DNA from: CAYRTD01 sp964426915
GTDB lineage: Bacteria; Bacteroidota; Bacteroidia; Bacteroidales; GCA-2748055
DNA length: 8,731 nt
Direction: 5' to 3'
Assembly (NCBI GenBank): GCA_964426915.1
Contig: CAYRTD010000162.1
Coordinates: forward strand, 1 to 8,731
Shown here: piece by piece, positions 1 through 6,604 of the stretch
Layout: each line of letters opens with the position of its first letter
How positions within the stretch are numbered: the stretch's first letter is position 1
Translations under genes and position numbers: made by a program
Notes under the pieces: generated by a model
The model's database searches: none
What the model was told of the DNA's origin: nothing
What the model saw: only the letters and a program-made list of their open reading frames with translations

Positions 1-212
1 TAAATTTCATTGGTATTCGTGAGCTCGTTATCACTCGGTTCTGCGTTGCTGCAAAAATTTAAATCCTCGAATACATTGGTATACTGCGGTTTAAAATTTT
101 TGCGCGCCCCCGTAAGAAAACGGTGCAGGCCCGCCTGCCATTGCACTGGCCATCCTTAGGCGGGCAGGCTTGATCTCGAACAATATGATCCAGAAAGCCT
201 CCATAATATCCG
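1..212. repeat. Non-coding block with inverted repeats
   Basis: No convincing gene is seen here. Several paired sequences are visible. The arm gcaaaaatttaaa (51-63) pairs with tttaaaatttttgc (90-103) with one bulged base. The 9-mer cattggtat occurs directly at 8-16 and 74-82. The 7-mer gtattcg (13-19) is inverted at 68-74. A GC-rich stem joins gcccgcct (129-136) to aggcgggc (158-165) around a 21-nt loop. The mixture suggests a dispersed repeat or the end of an upstream transcription unit. Neither stem is followed by a T-run, so a simple intrinsic terminator is not supported. The first three bases are TAA and could end an upstream gene, which cannot be verified. Confidence 0.5.
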
Positions 213-244
213 TTTGTCCGTTAATTTTATTTAATCTAAATTTG
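213..244 (+). promoter_or_regulatory. Bacteroidota-type promoter of fabI
   Basis: TTTG at 213-216 (-33 element) is followed after 20 nt by TAAATTTG at 237-244, an exact match to the TAnnTTTG -7 element used by the primary sigma factor of Bacteroidota. Transcription would start near 250, leaving a leader of about 20 nt before the ATG at 272. The elements are seen in the sequence; use in vivo is inferred. Confidence 0.6.
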
Positions 245-271
245 CAGACTGCAATTTAAACAAAATTCAAC

Positions 272-1102
272 ATGGCATTTAATCTGTTAAAAGGAAAAAA
301 AGGAATCATATTCGGTGCTCTCAATGATAAATCCATTGCATGGAAAGTAGCTGAGAAAGCATTTGAGGAAGGAGCAGAATTTACCTTATCGAACACTCCT
401 GTTGCCCTACGTTTGGGAACAGTTGAGGACCTTGCAGGTAAAACAAACTCTACCATTGTGCCTGCCGATGCTACCAGCATGGAAGATATAGAGAATGTAT
501 TCAAAACAACCATGGAGAAATACGATGGTAAGATTGATTTTGTTTTGCATTCCATCGGAATGTCTCCAAATGTTCGCAAAGGATTGAAATATGACGAACT
601 GGATTACAGGAATTTTCAGAAAACCCTCGATATTTCAGCTCTTTCTTTTCATAAAATGCTCCAGGTTGCCCGGAAACTCGATGCCATAAATGAATGGGGT
701 TCCGTACTTGCATTAAGTTATGTTGCCGCTCAGAGAACACTTTATGGCTATAATGATATGGCCGATGCCAAAGCACTTCTCGAATCGATAGCAAGGAGTT
801 TTGGCTATATTTATGGACGTGATAAAAAGATAAGGGTTAATACCATTTCACAATCACCAACACGAACCACAGCAGGAAGTGGAGTAAGTGGAATTGACAG
901 CTTGATAGACTTTACAGAACGCATGTCTCCACTGGGAAATGCCGATGCTGACGATTGTGCCGATTATTGTATAACACTTTTCTCCGATCTTACCCGGAAG
1001 GTCACCATGCAGAATCTGTTCCACGACGGGGGATTTTCCAGTATGGGAATGAGTCAGCGGGCTATTGAACAGTATAATAAGAGTTTTGAGGAATGTCCGT
1101 AG
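272..1102 (+). CDS. fabI: Enoyl-[acyl-carrier-protein] reductase FabI
   Basis: This cytoplasmic enzyme reduces trans-2-enoyl-ACP to acyl-ACP with NADH or NADPH, the last step of each fatty-acid elongation cycle. The 276-residue protein is an SDR-fold FabI, slightly longer than the E. coli enzyme (262). The divergent nucleotide-binding motif is G15-x5-S21-I22-A23, as in FabI and unlike classical SDRs. HSIG at 93-96 matches the cofactor-binding strand. The catalytic set is Y150, Y160 and K167 (Y-x6-K spacing), equivalent to E. coli Y146, Y156 and K163. A Gly/Ser-rich substrate loop follows around TTAGSGVSG. The ATG at 272 gives an N-terminus that starts the first beta-strand directly and lies about 20 nt behind a good promoter. 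The gene appears monocistronic, because the next gene is 417 nt away. Family members are the usual triclosan target; sensitivity here is not predictable by eye. Confidence 0.95.
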   Translation: MAFNLLKGKKGIIFGALNDKSIAWKVAEKAFEEGAEFTLSNTPVALRLGTVEDLAGKTNSTIVPADATSMEDIENVFKTTMEKYDGKIDFVLHSIGMSPNVRKGLKYDELDYRNFQKTLDISALSFHKMLQVARKLDAINEWGSVLALSYVAAQRTLYGYNDMADAKALLESIARSFGYIYGRDKKIRVNTISQSPTRTTAGSGVSGIDSLIDFTERMSPLGNADADDCADYCITLFSDLTRKVTMQNLFHDGGFSSMGMSQRAIEQYNKSFEECP

Positions 1103-1110
1103 GGAGGAGG

Positions 1111-1198
<88 letters not shown>

Positions 1199-1231
1199 TG
1201 AATCCTGAGCGCACCGTAAGGATCTGGAAGA

Positions 1232-1260
1232 AGTTTCAGGGGTTTCAAAGAGTTTCAGGA
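1232..1260. repeat. Degenerate gtttcag direct repeats
   Basis: Three neighbouring units of about 9-10 nt share gtttca: agtttcagg (1232-1240), ggtttcaaag (1241-1250) and agtttcagga (1251-1260). This looks like an older, diverged tandem array. No function is evident. Confidence 0.5.
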
Positions 1261-1485
1261 AGAGGTTTATATTTGGCCGATGAGTTTAACTTTACGCTAT
1301 TCCTCGTTCTGTGTATCGTTGAATCCGTCTCGGGCGTAGAAGGAACAGAGGCGCAATAATTATTTGTGTGACTGTGCTTTATAATCAGTAGTTAGATAAA
1401 AGATGTCACTAACGGTCATTGCTTCTGGCTACGTCTCGCAGTCAACCCTGATCCATCTGCTTTATTCCAATTAATTTTTTTTATT

Positions 1486-1493
1486 TATATTCG
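1486..1493 (+). promoter_or_regulatory. Candidate -7 element before DUF819 gene
   Basis: TATATTCG matches the Bacteroidota -7 consensus TAnnTTTG at five of its six fixed positions and lies 26 nt before the ATG at 1520. The same octamer occurs before amtB (4726-4733). The -33 box is poor: TTTA at 1461-1464 with 21-nt spacing is the best candidate. Confidence 0.35.
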
Positions 1494-1519
1494 TCCGTTA
1501 CTAACTGAATCCTAATTCT

Positions 1520-2686
1520 ATGTTCGAGAAAATCCTTTTGGTTCTCTTTTATTTCTTATTTCCTGTATTGGTTATTTACCTCGGATCCAGAAGTTCTTTT
1601 ATTAAGAAAATCGGATCCATTGTAATTTGTTACATTGCCGGCCTGGTGATTGGAAATATTAACATTTTACCTGCTGATGTCAGTGGATTGCAGGACAGTC
1701 TTACTTCCATAAGTATTCCCCTCGCACTACCTCTTTTATTGTTTTCTGAGAATATCAGGAAATGGGTAAAAATGGCCAGGACAACCTTTATTTCACTTTT
1801 GCTTGGACTGTTATCTGTTTTTATCATGATCATTATCGGTCATGCTGTATTTAAAGAGATAATACCCGATGCATGGAAAATATCTGGCATGCTGGTAGGT
1901 GTGTATTCCGGAGGAACGCCCAATCTCGCTGCAATTTCTGAGATGCTTGAAGTAAAAGAAGAAATTTATATCCTTACTCATACAAGTGATCTTGTGATCG
2001 GAGCTATTTTGTTGCTGTTTTTGATCTCCCTCGGACACAGGTTTTTTTTAAGCTTCCTCAAACCCTATAAGCATATTGAGGATGAAGAGGAACGGCTGAA
2101 AAATAATAATGCTGTAGCCGAATTTGAATCTTACGAGGGAATCTTCAGTAAGAGTGTTTTTTATCCTCTTATAAAAGCCTTCGGACTGACGCTTATAATA
2201 GTAGGGGCAGGAGCCGGATTGAGTTTTCTGTTTTCCTCCAACTATCAGGCGGTGGTAGCAATACTTAGCATTACTACCCTTGGAATCCTGGCTTCTCTGA
2301 TTCCACAGGTTAATAATATTAAAAAGACCTTTCCAGCCGGGATGTATTTTATCCTGGTATTCAGTATCGTTGTTGCTTCAATGGCAGATTTGGGTGAAAT
2401 GTTCGGCAATGGTCATTCCCTTGTATTGCTTTCTCTCCTGTTATTCATTGTGCTTGCCGTTATCGGTTCTCTTATGCTGCATGCAATCTTTTCGTGGATA
2501 TTCGGGATTGACGCAGATCACTTTATTATTACCTCAGTGGCATTATCCATGTCTCCACCATTTGTCCCTGTTATTGCAGGAGCAATTAAAAATCGTGCGG
2601 TAATCCTTCCCGGTCTGATTCTCGGGATAATAGGATATGCACTGGGAAATTATCTTGGTGTGATCGTTGCTTATTTATTAAAATGA
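1520..2686 (+). CDS. DUF819 family integral membrane protein
   Basis: A 388-residue polytopic inner-membrane protein with about ten hydrophobic segments and no large soluble domain. It resembles the DUF819 family (YjcL-like). The best family signatures are the Gly/Pro-rich segment GVYSGGTPNLAAI at residues 127-139 and the C-terminal MSPPFVPVIAGAIKN beginning at residue 344, followed by a Gly-rich last helix pair. A charged cytoplasmic-type loop (KHIEDEEERLKNNN) splits the protein into two halves, and each half contains a broken-helix-like Gly/Pro motif, which suggests a transporter of inverted-repeat design. The substrate is unknown. The hutI start is only 55 nt downstream on the same strand, so co-transcription with histidine breakdown is possible. 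A weak internal promoter (2711-2718) would allow separate expression. Family assignment is fairly sure; function is not known. Confidence 0.85.
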   Translation: MFEKILLVLFYFLFPVLVIYLGSRSSFIKKIGSIVICYIAGLVIGNINILPADVSGLQDSLTSISIPLALPLLLFSENIRKWVKMARTTFISLLLGLLSVFIMIIIGHAVFKEIIPDAWKISGMLVGVYSGGTPNLAAISEMLEVKEEIYILTHTSDLVIGAILLLFLISLGHRFFLSFLKPYKHIEDEEERLKNNNAVAEFESYEGIFSKSVFYPLIKAFGLTLIIVGAGAGLSFLFSSNYQAVVAILSITTLGILASLIPQVNNIKKTFPAGMYFILVFSIVVASMADLGEMFGNGHSLVLLSLLLFIVLAVIGSLMLHAIFSWIFGIDADHFIITSVALSMSPPFVPVIAGAIKNRAVILPGLILGIIGYALGNYLGVIVAYLLK

Positions 2687-2710
2687 CCTTAAAACTAATT
2701 CCAGGCTTTT

Positions 2711-2718
2711 TATCTTAG
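2711..2718 (+). promoter_or_regulatory. Possible weak promoter before hutI
   Basis: TATCTTAG resembles the TAnnTTTG -7 element with one fixed-position mismatch and lies 23 nt before the ATG at 2742. No good -33 box is seen, only ctt at 2688-2690. It could supplement read-through from the upstream membrane-protein gene. Confidence 0.25.
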
Positions 2719-2741
2719 TCCTGAATTATAATTTGAATTTT

Positions 2742-3989
2742 ATGAAAACCCTGCTTTTAAATATAGAAAAGCTTATTAATGCTGATGATAATCCGCCTGA
2801 ATTCCGAAGCGGAAAAGATATGTTAACACTTCCCTGTGTGGATAATTCATATGTCTTTATTGAAAATGAGAAGATTGTGGAGTTTGGAGAAATGAAGTCA
2901 TTGAGTTCAGAACTGAGACGCACTGCAGATCTTGAAATTGATTGTACCGGACGGATTGTTATGCCGGCTTTTTGTGATCCCCATACCCATCTTGTTTACG
3001 CCGGGAGCAGGGAGCAGGAATATATTCATAAAGTAAAGGGTATGTCTTATGAGGAGATTGCGAAAAGGGGAGGGGGTATTTTGAATTCTGCAAAATTGCT
3101 TCATAGAACATCTGAAGATGAGCTTTTCAGACAATCTTCGGTCAGGATCGAAGAGATCATGCACCTGGGTACCGGTGCGGTAGAAATAAAAAGTGGATAT
3201 GGTCTTAATACCGAGGATGAGTTGAAAATGCTCAGAGTAATACGCCGGTTAAAAGAAAACCATCCGCTGGAAATCAAATCAAGTTTTCTGGGAGCTCACT
3301 CTTTTCCTGCAGAATACAGGGAAAACCATGACGCATATGTTGATCTTATTATCAATGAAATGATTCCCGCGGTTGCCGCTGAGGATTTGGCCGATTATAT
3401 CGATGTCTTTTGTGATAAAGGCTTTTTCAGTGTTATTGATACAGACAGGATACTTAATGCCGGTATGAAATACGGCATGAGGGCAAAAATCCATGCGAAT
3501 GAACTCGGCTATTCCGGTGGCATACAGGTTGGGGTAAAGTATGAGGCCTTATCGGTCGATCATCTTGAATACACCGGAGAAGAGGAGATCAGCGCTCTTA
3601 AGGGTACCGATACCATGCCCACAATCCTTCCCGGGGCTTCATTTTTTCTTGAGATGGATTGGGCACCTGCCAGAAACATGATCGACAACGGACTGGCGGT
3701 TGCTCTTGCCTCCGACTTCAATCCTGGCTCATCACCCTCAGGTAATATGCGGTTAATTATGTCGATGGGGCTGATTAAACTACATATGCTTCCCGAAGAA
3801 ATTTTTAATGCCGTAACTCTCAATTCCGCCTATGCTATGGGAGTTGAAGATATTCTTGGCAGCGTCACTTCCGGAAAGGCCGCAAATCTGATCATAACCA
3901 AAAATATTCCATCGATGGAGTTTATTCCTTACTCCTACGGGTCCGATTTTATTGATAGAGTGATGATCAGAGGTGATTTTGTAAGGTAA
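2742..3989 (+). CDS. hutI: Imidazolonepropionase HutI
   Basis: HutI hydrolyses 4-imidazolone-5-propanoate to N-formimino-L-glutamate, the third step of histidine degradation, in the cytoplasm. The protein is 415 residues, normal for this amidohydrolase-superfamily enzyme. The metal site is complete: H81 and H83 in PHTHLVYAGSR, H251 in KIHANELG and D325 in ASDFNPGS. E254 and H274 (VDHLEY) are the expected catalytic residues, and GTGAVEIKSGYGL and SSFLGAH are conserved substrate-site segments. Spacing follows B. subtilis HutI to within one or two residues. I chose the ATG at 2742, because the in-frame TTG at 2733 adds only three residues and MKTLLLN begins the first strand. The product feeds FtcD, encoded about 3 kb downstream. 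hutH and hutU are not in the window. Confidence 0.96.
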   Translation: MKTLLLNIEKLINADDNPPEFRSGKDMLTLPCVDNSYVFIENEKIVEFGEMKSLSSELRRTADLEIDCTGRIVMPAFCDPHTHLVYAGSREQEYIHKVKGMSYEEIAKRGGGILNSAKLLHRTSEDELFRQSSVRIEEIMHLGTGAVEIKSGYGLNTEDELKMLRVIRRLKENHPLEIKSSFLGAHSFPAEYRENHDAYVDLIINEMIPAVAAEDLADYIDVFCDKGFFSVIDTDRILNAGMKYGMRAKIHANELGYSGGIQVGVKYEALSVDHLEYTGEEEISALKGTDTMPTILPGASFFLEMDWAPARNMIDNGLAVALASDFNPGSSPSGNMRLIMSMGLIKLHMLPEEIFNAVTLNSAYAMGVEDILGSVTSGKAANLIITKNIPSMEFIPYSYGSDFIDRVMIRGDFVR

Positions 3990-4044
3990 TCGATTTTGAA
4001 TTTTCTTCTATTATTTTTGTGTTGGTTTTTATGACTAGCTGCGA

Positions 4045-4094
4045 ATTCTTTAACAGACCCTAAGGGTTACAACCCTTAGGGTCTGTTAAAGAAT
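4045..4094. repeat. 24-bp perfect palindrome with 2-nt centre
   Basis: Bases 4045-4068 are perfectly complementary to 4071-4094, leaving only ac (4069-4070) between the arms. The core of each arm is cagaccctaagggtt or its complement, with A+T-rich outer ends. It starts 56 nt after the hutI stop. There is no T-run after the stem and no obvious target-site duplication. It could end transcription from hutI or be a dispersed palindromic unit; the core looks like repeats common in Bacteroidota spacers, which is an impression and not a search result. Confidence 0.9.
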
Positions 4095-4285
4095 CAAAAG
4101 ACGTAAGCGCCACATAATCAAACTCATAAAAAACCCACCTTTATCCCTCCATAAGAACTTTTCCCCAAAAAACATACATCTTACCCATCCCCAAATTATA
4201 AATCCTGTTTTTAGGAGGAATGCTTTCAGATTGTAAGTTCTTTCAAAAAGATTATTACTTCTTAGAAAGCCTCCTGGTATAAGAT

Positions 4286-4373
4286 GGCCTTTCAGGCCGG
4301 AATAGCAATACATTCATGTTTCGAACACTCAAAGGTTAAAACCCGTGGCTACTATTGTTATTGCCCTCCGGGC
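4286..4373. repeat. Multi-hairpin (cruciform-like) repeat element
   Basis: Four stems can be drawn. ggcct-ttc-aggcc forms a hairpin at 4286-4298. aatagcaata (4301-4310) pairs with tattgttatt (4353-4362) with one G-T pair. Inside that loop ggtt-aa-aacc forms a small hairpin (4334-4343). gccc-tcc-gggc closes the element at 4363-4373. The arrangement resembles REP-like elements mobilised by REP-associated tyrosine transposases, or a structured RNA. No transposase gene is nearby. The family assignment is inference. Confidence 0.5.
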
Positions 4374-4542
4374 TATCAAAGTCCAATTAAATAATCAAAC
4401 ATAACTTTAACAAATAAATCCAGCACGAAACTTCTGTTATTAATATTAAGCATTATACAGCATTCATGTGATTTTTCGATTTGAAAATGTATAATTCCTG
4501 TATACCCAAATTTAAGTCAATTGGAATTAATGAATATTTATA

Positions 4543-4565
4543 TATGTCATAAAGTCAGTGACATA
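4543..4565. promoter_or_regulatory. Dyad upstream of amtB, possible operator
   Basis: tatgtca (4543-4549) and tgacata (4559-4565) form a 7-bp inverted repeat with a 9-nt spacer, about 160 nt upstream of the candidate -7 element. The geometry would suit a dimeric regulator, but in A+T-rich DNA chance is a real alternative. No sigma-54 promoter (TGGCAC-N5-TTGC) was seen near amtB. Confidence 0.25.
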
Positions 4566-4725
4566 CACATTATTCAGATGCAAGAGGTTTCATTACCAAA
4601 CAGAATTACAATTAAACCGATTATTTGTTACTTAAAAAAGTGAAAAAAAATACATAGGTAGAAAATATTTAAGGGTGTATATAGAAAAAAATAATAAATA
4701 ATTTTAACACCCCCTAAAAAAATTA

Positions 4726-4733
4726 TATATTCG
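4726..4733 (+). promoter_or_regulatory. Candidate amtB promoter, -7 element
   Basis: TATATTCG fits TAnnTTTG with one mismatch and lies 41 nt before the amtB ATG, the same octamer as before the DUF819 gene. The only -33 candidate is a T-rich stretch near 4702-4705 at about 20-nt spacing, so the call is tentative. Confidence 0.35.
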
Positions 4734-4774
4734 CACTGAAAAGAGTAATAAATTAATTCTAACAACCTGATGAA

Positions 4775-6106
4775 ATGAAAGCATTTACCAAAAAAGTATT
4801 TTTTACACTGATCATTCTGTTATCTGCAGCAACCTTTCTGCAGGCATCGGATGGAAATGAAATTGATACGGGAGCTACAGCCTGGATGCTCACCTCCACT
4901 GCTCTTGTATTGTTAATGATTCCGGGACTCGCGATGTTCTATGGAGGTCTTGTAAGATCAAAAAACGTGATTGGGACCATAATGCACAGTTTTGCCGCTA
5001 TGGGTATCATGAGTGTTCTCTGGGTGGCAGTCAGCTATAGTATGTGCTTCGGACCCAATGCAATGGGTGGCTGGATTGGATGGAATCCTGAATATCTTTT
5101 CCTTAGAGGAATAGATGAAAGTATTATGGAAGGAGGAGTACCGGAATATGTATTCTCTATGTTTCAGGGCAAATTTGCCATAATCACACCTGCTCTTATT
5201 GCGGGGGCTTTTGCCGAAAGGGTAAGTTTCAAAGCCTATGTGATTTTTATTGCTCTCTGGGGTTTGCTTGTTTATAATCCACTTTGCCACTGGGTCTGGG
5301 CTGAGGATGGTTTTCTTTTCAACCTGGGAGCGAATGGAGCAATTGATTTTGCAGGCGGAACTGTAGTTCATATTTCTGCCGGTGTGAGTGGCCTTATTGC
5401 TGCAATTTACCTGGGCGCAAGAAGAGGCTATCCATTTCAGGTCATAAGACCCAATAATTTGGTTATTACAATGCTTGGAGCAGGACTTCTCTGGGTCGGC
5501 TGGTTTGGTTTCAATGCCGGAAGTAGCGTAACCAGTGGACTATCAACAGCCCAAGCTCTGACAGCAACGCAGGCTGCCGCAGCTTCAGGGGCTCTCGCAT
5601 GGATGCTCATAGAAGGTATTCACCAGGGAAAAGCTACTGCCCTTGGATTTGCCAGTGGTATTCTTGCCGGTCTTGTCGCTGTAACACCTGCCGCAGGTGT
5701 CGTACAACCCATTGGAGCAATATTGCTGGGGGCTCTGGCCTCGCTTATATGTTATTATGGCATACTCCTGAAAAACCGGCTTGGTTATGACGATAGTCTC
5801 GATGCTTTTGGAATTCATGGACTGGGAGGTATTATCGGAGCGATATTTTTAACTTTTTTCATCCGTCCCTCCTGGATGGAAGAGGCGGCAGCTGCAGCCG
5901 GCGGCTCGTGGACCATCTGGCAGCAACTCGGGGTTCAATCTCTGGCAGTTTTAATAGCTATTGTCTATGCCGGAGTACTTACTCTTGTCCTGGTTTTTGT
6001 CGTCGATAAGGTATTTAAGTTCCGGTCATCCGATAGTGATGAAATGCAGGGACTTGATCGATCATATCATGGCGAAAGGGGTTATGGAATGCTGAATCCC
6101 AATTAG
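4775..6106 (+). CDS. amtB: Ammonium transporter AmtB
   Basis: This inner-membrane channel/transporter of the Amt/Mep/Rh family takes up ammonium as a trimer. The 443-residue protein starts with a signal peptide (KK, hydrophobic stretch, likely cut after A24 in LQA-S), as E. coli AmtB does, followed by eleven membrane helices. The pore set is intact relative to E. coli: F134 and F246 (Phe gate F107/F215), W175 (W148), S250 (S219), D191 (D160) and the twin histidines H199 and H348 (H168/H318). The signatures DFAGGTVVHISAG and FGIHGLGG are clear. The C-terminal tail keeps the GLD-x3-HGE pattern through which PII proteins act. Compared with E. coli there is a four-residue insertion between W175 and D191. 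A PII gene follows after 82 nt, the classic amtB-glnK pairing, so the two are probably co-transcribed. Confidence 0.97.
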   Translation: MKAFTKKVFFTLIILLSAATFLQASDGNEIDTGATAWMLTSTALVLLMIPGLAMFYGGLVRSKNVIGTIMHSFAAMGIMSVLWVAVSYSMCFGPNAMGGWIGWNPEYLFLRGIDESIMEGGVPEYVFSMFQGKFAIITPALIAGAFAERVSFKAYVIFIALWGLLVYNPLCHWVWAEDGFLFNLGANGAIDFAGGTVVHISAGVSGLIAAIYLGARRGYPFQVIRPNNLVITMLGAGLLWVGWFGFNAGSSVTSGLSTAQALTATQAAAASGALAWMLIEGIHQGKATALGFASGILAGLVAVTPAAGVVQPIGAILLGALASLICYYGILLKNRLGYDDSLDAFGIHGLGGIIGAIFLTFFIRPSWMEEAAAAAGGSWTIWQQLGVQSLAVLIAIVYAGVLTLVLVFVVDKVFKFRSSDSDEMQGLDRSYHGERGYGMLNPN

Positions 6107-6188
6107 TGTTTGTCCATCACTTTACTTTATGGATTGGTACTAATTAACTATATCTTTTTTTGAGGAACAAAATAAATTATAAAATTAT

Positions 6189-6539
6189 ATGAAACACATT
6201 ACTGCAATTATCAGGGAAAGAAGGCTCGATATGGTCAGAGAGGCACTTATCGCTGCCGGAATTACCAGGATCACCATTACCCGTGTATCTGGTCATGGAC
6301 AACAAAGACAGGAAGAACTATATCGCGGGCGTACCATTATCCCCAATCTTATCCCAAAGATAAAAATAGAGATCGCTGTTAATGATGAATTCGTTGAAGA
6401 AACAGTTGACACTATTATTGAGGCTGCCCGGACCAAAAACGGTAACGAGGGTGAGGTGGGTGACGGGAAAATATTTATTATGCCTCTTGAAGAATGTATA
6501 CGTATCCGCACAGGAACCCGGGGAGGTGAAGCGATATAA
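6189..6539 (+). CDS. glnK: PII nitrogen regulatory protein (GlnK-like)
   Basis: A 116-residue PII protein. These trimers sense ATP/ADP and 2-oxoglutarate, and the copy beside amtB typically plugs AmtB when nitrogen is plentiful. Visible parts: the first strand KHITAIIRE, the T-loop (about 36-54), PKIKIEIAV, the B-loop before GDGKIF (91-96) and the C-loop RIRTG-x-RG (105-112). Two oddities stand out. The T-loop is one residue shorter than in E. coli GlnB and I50 occupies the place of uridylylated Y51, although ELYRG (43-47) is kept. The B-loop has about four extra residues (T82-G91, versus TGKIG in E. coli). Uridylylation by GlnD is therefore unlikely, unless Y45 substitutes. I recall similar amt-linked PII variants in other phyla, so it is probably a known subfamily. 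An intrinsic terminator follows. Confidence 0.92.
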   Translation: MKHITAIIRERRLDMVREALIAAGITRITITRVSGHGQQRQEELYRGRTIIPNLIPKIKIEIAVNDEFVEETVDTIIEAARTKNGNEGEVGDGKIFIMPLEECIRIRTGTRGGEAI

Positions 6540-6562
6540 TATTCGGGATCATTAAAGTTGAT

Positions 6563-6604
6563 AACCGCATCGGGTCTTTATAAGATTGGGTGCGGTTTTT
6601 TTTT
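6563..6604 (+). terminator. Intrinsic terminator of amtB-glnK
   Basis: aaccgca (6563-6569) pairs with tgcggtt (6591-6597), and the loop holds an inner tctt/aaga stem (6575-6578 with 6582-6585). A run of nine T (6596-6604) follows directly. It begins 24 nt after the PII stop codon, as expected for the end of the transcription unit. Confidence 0.8.

Larger units (their letters stand above)
3990..4774. other. Long non-coding region, hutI to amtB
   Basis: No gene is supported in these 785 nt. It holds a 24-bp palindrome (4045-4094), a multi-hairpin element (4286-4373) and, from about 4380, A+T-rich DNA leading to amtB with a dyad (4543-4565), a second dyad (gggtgt 4673-4678 with acaccc 4707-4712) and a candidate promoter (4726-4733). 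Between 4100 and 4280 I see nothing recognisable. The 75-residue minus-strand frame at 4086-4313 starts in repeat DNA and looks spurious. Confidence 0.6.

Noticed and set aside
2733..2741. TTG start extending hutI by three codons
   Set aside because: The ATG at 2742 begins the expected first strand and matches family length; the TTG offers no better ribosome site.
4069..4100. Calling the 24-bp palindrome a standard intrinsic terminator of hutI
   Set aside because: No T-run follows the stem and the 2-nt centre is too tight for a normal RNA loop, although loop-end pairs could open. Function is left undecided.
4086..4313. Minus-strand frame of 75 codons in the hutI-amtB spacer
   Set aside because: It begins in the multi-hairpin repeat and ends in the palindrome, with no ribosome site or recognisable domain.
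4958..5371. Minus-strand frame of 137 codons inside amtB
   Set aside because: It is antisense to a strongly conserved transporter gene, with low-complexity composition and no protein family resemblance.
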